DNA of 64,000 nt from Mantamonas sphyraenae (GCA_026936335.1 JAPMXV010000003.1:310001-374000), one strand, 5' to 3'; shown: positions 13,401 to 24,508, numbered from the stretch's first letter. Numbers and translations are program-made. The notes: a model not told the origin generated them from the sequence alone.

Positions 13401-15980
13401 TGCCGCTGCGCGCAAGGGTAGCCAGGAGGGCCAGGATGCGAGAGAGGAGACCCACGGGGTAGGAAGAGTCTGTGGCCATGCTCAGGAGGATGGGCACCAG
13501 ACCCTGGTCTATGTACACGTCGCAGGTCTGGTCGTCGCGGCTGCATTGGCGTGCAATCAGGGTGCACGCCTGCTCACGGTTGGCAGGCACATCCACCTGC
13601 AACTCTTGGATGAGCAGTTCGGCATCGGCGGGACGGACGGCATTCTGTTGTTGTGATGATGGGTCATCGGTGTCTGTGTCAAGGTCCTGGTGGCACAGAT
13701 TGTACATGACACTCATGCACAGCTGGCGCAGGAGGTGTTGGTCGGGTTGGGCGTGCATGAGGGCGAGGACACGAGAGTTTGCGTCAAAGGCGCGTATCTG
13801 GCGGGCACAGGCGTTGGAGAGGGCGAGGGAGGAAAGGGCGGCGGTGGCCTTTTCCAACACAGTGATGTCGCGTGATTGGGTGCGTGCCACAACCTTGAGC
13901 AGATGGGAGTGGATGTGTGCATCGCACAGCTGCTCGCGCACATCGTCGCTCTGGGCAATCTTCCACACGAGGGCACAGGCCTGTGTGCAGACGGGCAAGT
14001 TGAGGGAAAACGTCTCGAGGATGGAGGAGAGGACGCGTGCACACTCTGTGGCCACAGATTCAAAGTCATCCTCAGAGCTGGCCATGTTGTAGAGGGCAGA
14101 GAGGGCCTGAAGCAACACGCTGGGACTGTTTGTGTGCATGCGCAGGACCTCGGCGACGAGAAAGAGGGTTTGGTTGTCCCTGAGCAGCTGGCGGATGTCT
14201 CTGTTGACAGCCATGCGACACAGCAGGTTGCAGACACGCTCTGCGTACGCGACCTCGGTGCCGTAGGCATGGAGAGTGAGGGCGATGCGTTGGGGCACTT
14301 CCAGGGCCTTGATGACGTCGCGGGCCGCCTCCTGCTCGCAGAGGACGTCGAGGGCGGTGAGGATCTTGAGACGCAGGCGTTGGTCTGCTGTGGAGCCGAG
14401 CATGGAGGTGAGTGTGCTGACAATGCTGGAGTTGTTGTGGTGGATGAGTTCCTGGAGGGCGTCCGGATGGGCAGCCATGTTTGTGGCCAACACACTGGTG
14501 AGTTTGACGATCATGCGTCGCTTGGGATGGGTGATGAGTGCGGTGTAGATGAGCGGGATGCCCTTGCAGCGGTAGATCTGCTCGTGCAGGTCGGGTTGGG
14601 CCGAGATGTAGGCCATGGCGAGCAGGGTGCGTTCGAGGATGACGTCCACGCGTGCATAGTATTGGGATAGTTTGATGAGCAGGGCGATGCCATCGACGCG
14701 TTTGTCCTCCCACTGTGCCATGTGATTTGTCTGCGAGGCAAGGTGGGCAAGCACGTACACGGCTCGTTCCACCAGTGACTGGTCTGTAAACAGGTCGTCC
14801 TGTTTGACGCACTTGAGGATGTCGTGGATGAGTCCCACCTCGGCCATGCCCTTTTTGTTCTTTTCGTCGGAAACCATGCCAAAGAGGCAGCCGAGGCAGA
14901 CAGAGACGAGGCGTGCGTCTGTGCGATACGTGGCCAACACAGAGCCGACAAACTCGATGCAGCCGTGTTGGCCAAGGCTACGCACGCATTGGTCCAGTTT
15001 GGAGGTGTTTGCAAACACGGCACACAGGGAAACGAGCAGCTCGCGGCGGACAAAGTGCACGCGGCCCACCTTGATCAGCTGCTTGCACATCCAATCTTCG
15101 ACCACGTGCACACGCACAGCCACATTGTTGGACAGGTTGAGCAGCGTGTCACAGCCGGTTTGCATCTGTGTAGCGTGTGTGCAAACGCAAGGTGTGGATA
15201 GACGAACGGGAGTGTCAGGAATCGAGTCGGGTGCCGTTTTCAGCATGGGGAAGGAGGGATGGCACACGGGCACTGGACAAAGAGGGACGCGTGTGCATCA
15301 TGCAATGCTGTGCACACTCACCAGTTCGGGGTTGTCTTCAAAGCCGCCCATAAAGGCGTCGAGGAAATCGAGCACATCGTTGGCGAGAAGGAACGCCTGG
15401 AGGTCCTTGTTCAAGGCGAGCACTTGCACACAGGTGCACACCGCAAGCTGAAGGGTGGCATCCTGGCGGAAAAAGCGACTGGCGTTCATCATGGCCTCGA
15501 TACCGCCACAGCGTGCGAGATAGCGGCGGTTCTCGTCTGCAACGGGCGGCGGTGGGGAGTCAGATCGGGGGGCTGGCGTTTGCGGGAAGGGGGGACATGC
15601 ACGCACCGGATTCGGCAGAAAGGCGGGCCAGAGTTTTGATGGCTTTGGTTTGGAGGTGTTTGTTGAGGGTGTCATCCGTCATCTTGTTGATGGTGCTGAG
15701 GAGCAGGAGCCGTTGTTCGTCGGCCTCCATGGACGACACCACGCGTGCAGTGCTCTCCACACTGCTGCCTTCCAGCAGATCGTCGTCGTCACTTTGTTCT
15801 GCCTGGGTGGATTGTGTGTGTGTGGCAGAGGAGGAGGAGGAGGAGGAGGCGGCCGCCGCCTGTTGGGCCGCTTTTATCTTGTCCGCCTGGTCCTCCGTGA
15901 CCACGACGCCTCGTAACTGGGCAAGGACGGGTGAGTGGGGAGGTGACAAAGGGATGGGAAGAGGAAGGAGGACGTACCAT
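10420..15980 (-). CDS. Giant Armadillo-repeat protein
   Basis: complement(join(10420..15165,15322..15536,15607..15916,15978..15980)), about 1757 residues. The first coding exon is just the ATG, followed at once by the donor GTACGT. Residues about 10-50 are Ala/Ser/Asp-rich. About 60-1160 is an almost continuous alpha solenoid of 40-residue Arm-like units, with repeated leucine-rich helix pairs such as LLRQLCMSVMYNLCHQ and ALRNMASVQENRKDM. About 1170-1460 is low-complexity, Ser/Lys/Arg-rich and basic. The last about 260 residues return to Arm-like helices. Such proteins act as binding scaffolds; a ciliary or cytoskeletal role is possible given the axonemal neighbours, but no specific family was recognised. 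It is divergent from the EEP gene with 41 bp between start codons. Confidence 0.75.
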
Positions 15981-16021
15981 GGTGGTGTTGGAAGCGCTTG
16001 CGCAGGCAGCAAAAGGGGTCG

Positions 16022-17449
16022 ATGCGGTTGGGCGTGTGGTTTGTTGCTCTGGTGTGGGTGGCCGGTGTGTCAGGATGGCTGTTGGACAGTGAAAGGGCAA
16101 GCCATATGTTTCGTGGGGGCAGGATGTGGTCTGGATGTGCCAACATCCACTTTGTGATGGCGGTGAAGACGAATCGGACGGCGCCCGTGTCGCTGGCACA
16201 ACGACTGCTGGACGAGCGTTTGGGGAACGAACACGCCGGGGAATACTGCAACGTGGATGGGCAGGGGGCCCATGGCCAGCGGAACGAGAGTGTGGGGACA
16301 GTGCGACGGTGGCGGGTGGTTCGGTCGGAAGGCTCCGGAGAGGTACTCGGGGTCACGTCGAATGGCCAGGATGTGGCACAGCTGCCGACACTCCATGCGG
16401 CAGGTGGCTACCGTGCAGTGCCTTATGTGCTTGGATGGGCGTTCCGGATGTCCATGGAGGTGTACGAAGAGGAATGGGGTGGGCAAGAGGAGAGCCGTCT
16501 GATCAACGCGCACACACGTGCCCTGGCGCTGAAGGCCGACGTGGCATGCGATCTGCGCATGCAACAGTGTTCAATGGACAGGCTGACAGGATTGGAAGGG
16601 AAGGAGGGTGGTGTGGAAAGGCGTCGTCGCGTGCGTGTGCTGTCGGCCAACTTTTACAACACCAACGGCGGGTGGAGGACACGCGTGAACAAACTGCGTG
16701 CGTTGATGGTGGAAGAGGCGGTGGATGTGGTGTTGCTGCAGGAGATGCGTTTCGAGAGTGGGCGGATGGAGCGATCGCAGGTGGCCGAGGTGATGCGCGG
16801 GCTGCCACGGGAGTGGGCGCATGTGCATGCGCCTGCCATGAGCTTTGCACACCAGCCAGGGTACAGGGAACACGAGGGGCTTGCGGTGCTGTCACGGCTG
16901 CCAATGACAGAGGTGCAGCGTTTGTGGTTGCCCAAGGGGGACGACGACGACAACCAACGGCTGGTGCTGATGGCCAGTGTGAATGTGGGCGCAGAGGTGC
17001 CGTTGCGTGTGTATGTGACGCATCTGAGCTTTGGGCAGGTGGCGCAGGAGGCACAGGCACGAGTGCTGCGCGCGTGGATGGCGAATAAGACGGCAGATGC
17101 GGGGATGCAGCTGCTTGCTGGGGATTTGAACGCAGAGCCAGACTCGGACACCATTCGGCATTTGCTGAGCGATGGCATGCGCGACAGTGTGGTGGAGGCG
17201 GGGGAGGTGGACCACGACGGAGAGGTGGAGTACAATGGATTCATGAACGGGGACACGTGGCTGGAACGTGGGCACACGTTCCATTGCGAGGCACCACAAA
17301 AGCGAATCGACTATGTGTTGGTGCACGGGGATGCGATGCGTGTGGCGAGGCACAGGCTGGTGGGCGACGTCGGAGAAGGGTGTGCACGTGTGGGAAGCGA
17401 CCATTTGTGGGTGCTGGTGGATGTGGATGTGGATGTGGGAGTCCATTGA
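16022..17449 (+). CDS. Secreted endonuclease/exonuclease/phosphatase-fold protein
   Basis: Intronless, 475 residues from Met 16022, chosen because MRLGVWFVALVWVAGVSG is a clear signal peptide; an upstream in-frame Met at 15998 adds eight residues. Residues about 210-475 form an EEP (DNase I-like) domain: RVRVLSANFYN at the first strand, metal-binding Glu in LLQEMRF, GDLNAEPDSD, and the C-terminal SDHLWVLVDV with the catalytic Asp-His. This superfamily includes DNase I, sphingomyelinases and inositol phosphatases; substrate cannot be told from sequence. The N-terminal about 190 residues after the signal are unassigned and contain NxT/S sites. The stop is 11 bp from that of the convergent phosphatase gene. 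Confidence 0.8.
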   Translation: MRLGVWFVALVWVAGVSGWLLDSERASHMFRGGRMWSGCANIHFVMAVKTNRTAPVSLAQRLLDERLGNEHAGEYCNVDGQGAHGQRNESVGTVRRWRVVRSEGSGEVLGVTSNGQDVAQLPTLHAAGGYRAVPYVLGWAFRMSMEVYEEEWGGQEESRLINAHTRALALKADVACDLRMQQCSMDRLTGLEGKEGGVERRRRVRVLSANFYNTNGGWRTRVNKLRALMVEEAVDVVLLQEMRFESGRMERSQVAEVMRGLPREWAHVHAPAMSFAHQPGYREHEGLAVLSRLPMTEVQRLWLPKGDDDDNQRLVLMASVNVGAEVPLRVYVTHLSFGQVAQEAQARVLRAWMANKTADAGMQLLAGDLNAEPDSDTIRHLLSDGMRDSVVEAGEVDHDGEVEYNGFMNGDTWLERGHTFHCEAPQKRIDYVLVHGDAMRVARHRLVGDVGEGCARVGSDHLWVLVDVDVDVGVH

Positions 17450-17460
17450 CATGGGTCTGG

Positions 17461-18877
17461 TCACAATGAGGCCAGGGCAGTGCGTACGTCGGGGACGTCT
17501 GCGATGGAGTGGAGGAGGGGCAGGAGGTCGAGGAGGGCTGTGTCGGACGTGTCGTCGAACCAACTGGTGATGGCAATGGCATTCTCAGGGTGGAAGGCGT
17601 AGCTGTTGGGGCTGTTGTCAATGATGAGGGTGCGCGAAAGATCGCGGCCGAGGCGAGCAAGATCCTTGATGTAGGAGTTGTTGTGGTAGCAACAGGCCGG
17701 GCGGAAGAGACGACCCTCCACGACTTGATACTTGTCGAGGAGGTCGACGACGGGTTCGGCGTACTTGGAGAGGGAGGCGGTAAAGACGACCAGCTCGTAG
17801 TCGCTGGCGAGCTGCTTGAGGAAGGTGTCGACGTGGGGACGCTTGGACACGTAGATGCGGTGTGACTCGCGTTCGATTTGTACAGGAATAACATAGTCGG
17901 CGTTGGCCAGGTAGCGAAGGGAGCTGTGCACAAGGGTTTCGTCCAGATCGAGCACAAGCGTGGGCTTTGTGCCCTTGTGCGATGCCAGAGGCAGCAGCGA
18001 GCCCGTATTGTTGTAGTTTTTGGTCACCTGTGCCGAATCTGGCAAGGAGTGGTCCACGGGCGAACCACCGCGGCGTTTCTGCAGAATTTTTGTGTGTGGC
18101 CGCCGTGTGTGAGTTGCCACGCCGCTTTCTTTTGCTGTGTGGACAGGGTGCAACACACGGCGAGGGCAGGGACGGGTGGACAGGGGTGCGTATGGTCGTG
18201 TGGTGCGAATGGATGGCCTGTGCGTGTGTGGGAGGCGTGGAAGCGGAGGAACTCACTGCCAAATCTGGAATCGTCCCCGTGGTGGAGCGCTTTTTCCTGC
18301 CTCCAGAGGCCGAGGAGGAGGCGTTGGTGGGCAGTGGTTTGCGCGCACTGCTGCTGGACGAGGCGAGAGAGCTTTTGCTGGCGGCCGATGAGGATGAGGA
18401 GGCGGCAGAAAGGCCTGCGGTGGACGCAGAAGCTTCGGCAAGGGCGTTTCGTGAGTGGGCAAGCTGCTTGAGGCTGATCTCTTCGGCGCCGCCAGCCTGT
18501 GTGGAGGCGGAGCCCGAAGCAGCGGAAGAGCGTGTGCTGTCGCCCACCTGTGTGGACTCGCTGCTGAAGCAGCTGGCGAAGCAGGAGGACCAGCAACTGG
18601 AGGAGGAGGAGGAGGAGGAGGAAGAGGTGGAGCCAGCAGCCAAGGAAGAAGTTTGCGGGCTTTTCCTCTGCTGGGCGGCGCCGGCAACCAGAGGCGCTGT
18701 GGAGGGCTGTTTGGTGTCGTGTTGGGCCTCCAAGTCGATGTGTTTGTCTCTCTCATGCCTGGCCTGCTCCTCCTCGGCCTGGATCTTGTCAAAGTCGGTG
18801 AGGGAAAGGGAGCGGCCGGTGCGCAGGAGTGTCTTTTCCTCGGCTCGCGTCACCTGCGTGAGCACTGAGGATGCCAT
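17461..18877 (-). CDS. SCP/Dullard-type CTD-like phosphatase
   Basis: complement(join(17461..18078,18257..18877)), 412 residues. Exon 1 encodes a low-complexity Ser/Ala-rich N-terminal half. Exon 2 holds the FCP1-like HAD phosphatase domain: the nucleophile motif DLDETLVHS (about residue 248), RPHVDTFLKQL, YELVVFTAS, and LIIDNSPNSYAFHPENAI near the end. These are the hallmarks of small CTD phosphatases (CTDSP) and CTDNEP1/Dullard, which remove phosphate from RNA polymerase II tails, lipin or SMADs. The Cys-rich stretch SCWSSCFASCFSS at about residues 94-106 could be palmitoylated and hold the protein at a membrane; this is inferred. Intron of 178 bp, phase 0. Confidence 0.88.
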
Positions 18878-19012
18878 TGGCTGCTACGGCAGAGGGGCCC
18901 GTTGAGGGGTGGGCAAAAGGGGGAGGGAGGGGAAGGGGGAAAGGTGGGTTGGGGAGAGATTGTGTGGGGTGGCGCAGGTGGCTGCAGCCAGACCCCTTGT
19001 GTGTGAATTGTC

Positions 19013-20001
19013 ATGTCCACTGTCAGCATCACATCAAAGTATGAAACGGGCGAGCGTTCCGAACGCGGCATCCCAGAGATCAAGTTTATCGTATGTTGGG
19101 CGTGGGGAGGGGGAGGTGGATGAGTGTGGGCCGTTGGGCCGTTTTCTGTGCAGGGCGATTTGCTGACGCGTGCGACGGTGCTGCGTGATGTGTTTTGGGT
19201 GTGGGGAACGTGTGGTGGGGCGTATGATTGTTGTTTGTTTGTGTGTGTGTGTCGGAACATGGTTGTGGTGGATCCGGGATGGTGTGGTGGGGTGGGACGC
19301 CTGTGTGTGATGATCAACTCCACAGGAGAACATTGGCGGGTTCCTGACCGGAGACGACACGACAGACGACGCCATCAACAAGCTGCAGGAGTACTACCAA
19401 AAGTACAAGCTGATGGAGATGAACCTGGTTGCACAGCGCTCGTCGTTGAAGCGCAAGATCCCAGAGATTGAAAAGAGCTTGGAGGCGATTGCCGTTCTGG
19501 CCAAGGGCGAGTCGTTTGAGACGCAGTACGAGGTGGCAGACCACATCTATGCCAAGGCAGAGGTGCAGAACACAGGCAGCGTGTGTCTGTGGCTGGGGGT
19601 AGGTTGTGGCGTGTGGGACGGGAGGGCGAGCGGGGGGCCAGGAAGCGGGGTGTTGGGAGGGGGGAATTTGGCGCGCGCTTTGACTCTGGGCGAATGCTGA
19701 CGCAGGGGCGATGCACACGCGGGGTACGTGGGCCACACGGTGACGTGGGACGGGCATGGGTGGGCACAATGGGTATGTGTGGACACAGGCCAACGTGATG
19801 CTGGAGTACACGCTGGAGGAGGCAGAGGAGCTGCTGCGCAGGAACCTGACGCAGGCCAACGAGAACCTGGAGAAGAATCAGGTGGATTTGGACTTTACCA
19901 AGGACCAGATCACCACGTGCCAGGTCAACATGAGCCGTCTGTACAACCACGAGGTGAAGCAGCGACGAAAGGATCAACAGGGGAAGAAGGGCGGCAAGTG
20001 A
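19013..20001 (+). CDS. VBP1: Prefoldin subunit 3 (VBP1)
   Basis: join(19013..19090,19326..19598,19789..20001), 187 residues; human VBP1 is 197. Prefoldin hands nascent actin and tubulin to the CCT chaperonin. The sequence has the alpha-class prefoldin layout: N-terminal GIPEIKFIENIGGFL, a first coiled-coil helix (LQEYYQKYKLMEMNLVAQR), the Ala/Lys-rich IPEIEKSLEAI, a beta-hairpin centre, LGANVMLEYTLEEAEELL, and a second coiled coil. All introns are phase 0. It ends GKKGGK. It converges on the DUF350 gene with 96 bp between stops, and is divergent from the phosphatase 135 bp away. Confidence 0.93.
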
Positions 20002-20097
20002 ATGGAGTGAATGGTGTTTGAACACAGAGAGAGAGTGTGTGTGTGTGGAGGGTGTTGATTGGGTGGCGGTGGTTTTGAATGTTGGTTTGCACACACT

Positions 20098-21427
20098 TTA
20101 GGTCGGGGTGGGGCTGCCGGCAGGGCAGAGGACAATCTTGGGCAGGAAGGTGTTGTAGGCGGCAGCGATGGCCAGGGCCATGAGACCCTCGATGATGGCA
20201 GCGCCCCAGTTCTGGTCCTGCTCGATCTCGTTGTCCAGGCGCTTGCCCGGGAGGAGGAAGCGGTCGACAAACAGGCGGATGAGAAAGAGGAAGATGGAGC
20301 CAAAGACAAAGGAAAAGGTGAATGCAAGGAGGGAGTCGGAGCCCTTGCGGATGGGGTTGGCCAGCAGCATGCCCAGTGCAATGATGGTGAGGCCAAAGCC
20401 GATGCCTGCGGCAGGGTTGCCCTTGACAATCTCGGCCATGTCGTCGTACTTGGTGCCAATCTGGTACAGGCGCATGAAAAGGACCAGGCAGACCTGGCCC
20501 AGAGCAAACCAAGTCACACAGGTGGCGAGGTCCTCCTGTGAATTGGGGCGGGGGAGAACCGGGTGGGGGGGGAAAAGAGGGTGAGTTTGCGCATCAATCC
20601 AGGAATCCAAAGCAAACAAAAAGGGCCAGCGGGAAGACGCGCCTGCAGGGGCGTAGGGAAGGGTGGGATGGTGTGTGGATACGCGTGCGGTGACGTACAG
20701 CAAAGTTGTCGGTGGTTCCAGTCATGGAGGCGCCTGTGATGAGGCCCGTGGCGATAAAGACGCCTGCTTCGAGGGCGCCGGTGGCGACGTTGGAGGAGGC
20801 GAGGGAGCTCTGGAGGTTGAAGCGGCGCAGGACGACCTTGTCGAGGATGAACTGGCACAGGAACTGGAGCACAAAGCCAAAGAGAGCCCAGAGGACGGCG
20901 TTGATGGTGGTGAGGCCTGTGTGCACACGATGTTAGCGGCCATGAAAAACAAACGTCACGCGCCAATTCCCTCTGGGAGCACGTTGTCACGCGTGCCAAG
21001 CCATGGTGGGGAATGGAAGCGACGCAGGGCCATGGTGGACGCAAGGAACAAGGGATGGAGAGGGCAGGGCGGGATGTGGCGACGTACCAATGTCAATGTA
21101 GTACTTGGAAAAGGCGCCCTGGAGGACAAAGCCAACGCTGATGAGCCAGCCGGCAAAGGAGATGCCCACAGACTTGTTGTCAGTCTCGGTGAGGGCCTTG
21201 TTGAGGTTGAAGGTTTGCAAAAGATAGTTGTTGCTGCGCTTGAGGATGTAGGGCAGGGTGTACACCATCTTGGCGATGGCCAGGAAGACGACAAAGAGAC
21301 ACAGGAAGATGAGGTTCTGCCACTGGAAGATCGAGATGGTGAGGGACAGGTCGATCAGGCGCTCAGACAGAGGCACGTCTGGGAAGGTGCCGTACTGAAA
21401 GGTCTCGTCGTTGTTGTTGTTGGACAT
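20098..21427 (-). CDS. Membrane protein with two DUF350 units (copy 1)
   Basis: complement(join(20098..20535,20699..20916,21088..21427)), 331 residues. Highly hydrophobic, about eight predicted membrane helices. Two half-molecules each carry the DUF350/UPF0719 look: a small-residue membrane helix such as SVGISFAGWLISVGFVLQG in the first half and GIGFGLTIIALGMLLA in the second, each followed by further helices. The C-terminal half also shows a conserved RFLLPGKRLDNEI block near NWGAAIIEGLMALAIA. DUF350 proteins are membrane proteins of unknown function, mostly bacterial. A paralogue with the same plan lies at 44255-45626. Exon phases agree at both introns. Function unknown. Confidence 0.78.
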
Positions 21428-21568
21428 TGCGAGGGACCGGGGGGGGGTTTTTGGTTGGAGCGGGTCGAGCCCGTGCGGGATTTCATTGTGGTTGTCTTGT
21501 CTCGATCCCTTGTGGCAGCAAAGCCAGGGATGGTTGGGAAAACTGTACAAAGAGATGTGGATTTGGAT

Positions 21569-22910
21569 TTACCAGAAGGAGATGCTGCTCTTGCCGCCGG
21601 GCGGGTTGGAGGTGCGCACCGAAGTGTGCGGCTGGTTGGTGTTGGACTGCTGCTGCACGTTCTTGTTGGACGAGTTGTCGTCGTGGCTCAGCCAGTCGCC
21701 CGAGGTGGTCTCGTTGGTCTTTTTGAAGCTGGCAGCGTACTCGTCGGTGGTGGTGTTGTTTGCTGTGCTGTTGTTCTGTGGGGTGGGTTGGGGGGGGGGT
21801 GTCAGACGAGGTGGTTCGCAGGAGACGGTGGGGAAGCTGGACTCACTTGCGAGCTCACCTCACTGTCCGTGAACGCATTGTACTCCGAGTTGCCAAGGAA
21901 GATGGAGGAGCGTCCGCCGGGGGCCTGGTGAACCTTGACAAAGCGGCGGGAATCAGACACACCGGTCTCGTGGGTGCGGGGCTGCACGTAGCTGCCCTTG
22001 GTCTCGTAGGTTGTCTGCTCCTGCTCCTGCTCCTGCTCCTGCTTCTTCTCCACCTGGGCCTCCTCCTCCTCGTAGCCGCCGAGGGAGAAGGAGCTGGTGC
22101 TCTTGTAGGTCTGCTTCTGCTGGGGCTTCTCCTCGGGCTCATCGTAGCCGCCGAGGGAGAAGGAGCTGTTGCCACCCGGGGCCGCATGGACCTTGATGAA
22201 GCGGCGCGAGTCGGAGACGCCGGTCTCGTGGGTGCGCGGCTGGACGCTGCTGCCGGTGGACTTTTGCTCGGGCTCCTCGTAGTTGCCCAGCGAGAAGGAG
22301 GACTGGTTGTTGTTGCCACGGCGCGTGTACGACGGCTGCTCGTCCTGGGTGGTGTCCTGGGCATACGAGTAGGTCGACTGCTGCTGCTGCTGCTGCTTCT
22401 GCTGCGGCTTCTCCTCGGGTTCGTCGTAGCCGCCCAGCGAGAACGACGAGTTGCCGCCCGGTGCTGCATGCACCTTGATGAAGCGACGCGAGTCGGACAC
22501 TCCGGTCTCGTGGGTGCGGGGCTGGGCATACTGTGGCGTGTGTGTGTGGGGGGGGCGGTGTGAGTGCTGGGAACAGGTGTCGGACAGCCGTTTTGAACAC
22601 GGGCGCCAAAAAGCTTTTCGCGCGCAAAAGAAACGGTTTCTTGTGCACGGAACCCGTCAGGAATCCGTCCGGCGGCATGCAGCATGCAGCGGGGCACATG
22701 GATGGCACAGTTGCGTGTACACATGCTCGCTGCAATGCACTGGGGCGTTGGATACGTGCATGCATGTCTACTTACGCCGCTGGTGGACTCGTCGTTGCCG
22801 AGGCTGAATTGCGACTGGTTCTGCGAGCGAGAGCGCTGCTGCTGCTTGGGCTCCTCCTCGTAGTCGCCAAAGATGTTGGATGTTTGATAGCTCGGGTGAC
22901 GGCTGGCCAT
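21569..22910 (-). CDS. SPIRAL1/Jupiter-like microtubule-associated repeat protein
   Basis: complement(join(21569..21775,21847..22530,22776..22910)), 341 residues, all introns phase 0. Disordered, Gln/Ser/Glu-rich, with no hydrophobic core. The first exon contains TSNIFGDYEEEP, like the SNIFG box of Jupiter/HN1 proteins. Exon 2 holds three long repeats of the form SDSRRFIKVHAAPGGNSSFSLGG, separated by shorter FSLGN/FSLGG-YEEP units, and exon 3 ends with a fourth PPGGKSSISFW copy. The KVHAAPGG-S-S core matches the conserved end motif of plant SPIRAL1 and the RPPGG-S-FSLG motif of animal Jupiter/HN1, both microtubule lattice binders. I infer a microtubule-binding protein with several binding motifs. 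Codon use is like its neighbours. Confidence 0.72.
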
Positions 22911-23007
22911 TATTGAATGGATTTGTGTGTGTGTAGAAATTGGGGTTGGGGGGGCTGGCGCACGGCTTGCGCATCCACATTTTGCACATTTTTTCGTGAG
23001 GTTCATT

Positions 23008-24508
23008 TCAGGGTTTGGCATTGCCACCAACAACGACAGAGAGGAGGGGCGACGGAGCCTGGAGCACAGAGAGGACGACGCCGCCGTTGCCGTTTTCGCC
23101 GTACATGAGATGGTTCCTGTCAACGAGGCCGCCGCCAGAGGTGGAGACGGTGGGCATGTGCATGGTGTGCTGGCTCATGGAAGCCGAGACGTGGACAGTG
23201 TCGAACTGGACGTCGCCCTGCATGGTGGGCTGTGTGCATGTGGTTGCGTCGGCACCCGTGCACGCCAGCAGGCCGCACAGCTGCGCCACAAAGGGTTTGG
23301 CAAAGTGAAGGGTTCCATCAAAGGCCATGACGGCGTAGGTTTGGTGCTGGCCGAGCGACGAGGCGGCGGTGGTGAAGCTGACGTTGCATACGACGTCGCC
23401 GTGGCTCACCGAGACAGCAGCGTGGCCATGGACGCCAGGCTGCACGGTGGCACACACCCCAGGGATGAAGCCTCCACAGGGCGCCCCTGCGCGTGGGAGG
23501 TGGACTCGTGTGGGTGGAGAGTGAGTGGGTGGCGGTCGTTTGGTGGGGGTGGTGGGCACGTCTGCGACCAGCATGTACTCGTCCTGGGCCACACTGGCGT
23601 TGTAGCGCCAGGCCAGGGGTGTGCCGTCGACATAAATGCCGGAACCAGCCTCTGGGGCGGCTGCCGAGTTGCTGGCGAGGAGGGTGGTGTAGGTGCGCAG
23701 GGACCAGGCCTGCTGGATCTGCACCGCACCCATCCACGGGTAGGTGTTGAACCAGGACGACGAGAATGCATAGTGGATGACGCCGTCGTGGAGCAGCGTG
23801 CGTGTGGGCTCCACAAAGTCGATGTCAAAGCAAACAAACACCCCGAAGCGTTCGCCCACACTGCTGTCCGTCACAGCCACCGCCTTGCTTTCCTGAGGCT
23901 CGTCAAAGATGCCCGCGGGCACCCAAAGGTGCTGTTTGTGGTAGGTGGCACGCAGCACGCCCTTTTGGTCAAAGACGGCTTCTGTGTTGAGCTGCCTGCG
24001 TCCGTCTGCCGGACAGCCATCCACGCCTGCCGTGCATGGTTTGTACTCACAGAGATTGGCCACAAGCATGAGATTGTGTGCTTGTGCCATGCATGCCAGG
24101 CCGTTGAAGAGTGTGGCGTCCGTGGCGTTGGTTGGATCGCAGGTGAATCCGTCAACCACGCGTTCACACAGCCGGAATTCTGCATCTCGGCTGCGCACGT
24201 CCAGACCCAGACCGGCTTCGGGAAAGACGATGATGTCGACGCCCTGTGAGGCTGCAGTTTGGGTGTAGGACTGTTGGAGGGGGGGGGGGGGTGGGCAGGG
24301 GGGGTCAGTGGAAATTCCGGAGAAATGGAAGTTCGGGGGGGCAACGTACGTGATACGCAGCCAGGTTGTGCTGCTTGATGACCTGTGCAGAGTCACTCTG
24401 CATCCACGGGCTGTAGGAGACCACTGCGGCACGATAGTCGCCGTGGGCAGTGGCCACGCAGACTGCAAGGATGAGGAGGAGGGGGAGCCGAGGCAGTGTT
24501 GCGTTCAT
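23008..24508 (-). CDS. Vanin/biotinidase-like amidase (carbon-nitrogen hydrolase)
   Basis: complement(join(23008..24270,24350..24508)), 473 residues; animal vanins and biotinidase are about 510-540. A signal peptide (LPLLLILAVCVATAHG) is followed by a nitrilase-fold domain. The Glu-Lys-Cys triad is visible: Glu71 in VFPEAGLG, Lys165 in ATYHKQHLW and Cys200 in FGVFVCFDIDF. After about residue 300 comes the extra C-terminal domain typical of vanins. Family members release pantothenate from pantetheine or biotin from biocytin outside the cell. Which substrate applies here is not clear. The start ATG overlaps the stop codon of the upstream LYR gene (ATGA). The intron acceptor follows a long poly-C run on the coding strand. 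Confidence 0.85.
24279..24291. repeat. Poly-G run in the vanin-like gene intron
   Basis: Thirteen consecutive G on the plus strand, which is the polypyrimidine (C) tract just upstream of the CCTCCAACAG acceptor. Runs like this are prone to length errors in sequencing. Confidence 0.9.

Noticed and set aside
12154-13656. 500-residue plus-strand frame across the Armadillo gene
   Set aside because: No recognisable domain, and it lies opposite continuous Arm repeats.
23480-23560. Extra intron in the vanin-like gene
   Set aside because: A donor-like and an acceptor-like site exist near the Pro/Thr stretch, but their phases do not match and the frame is open without removal.
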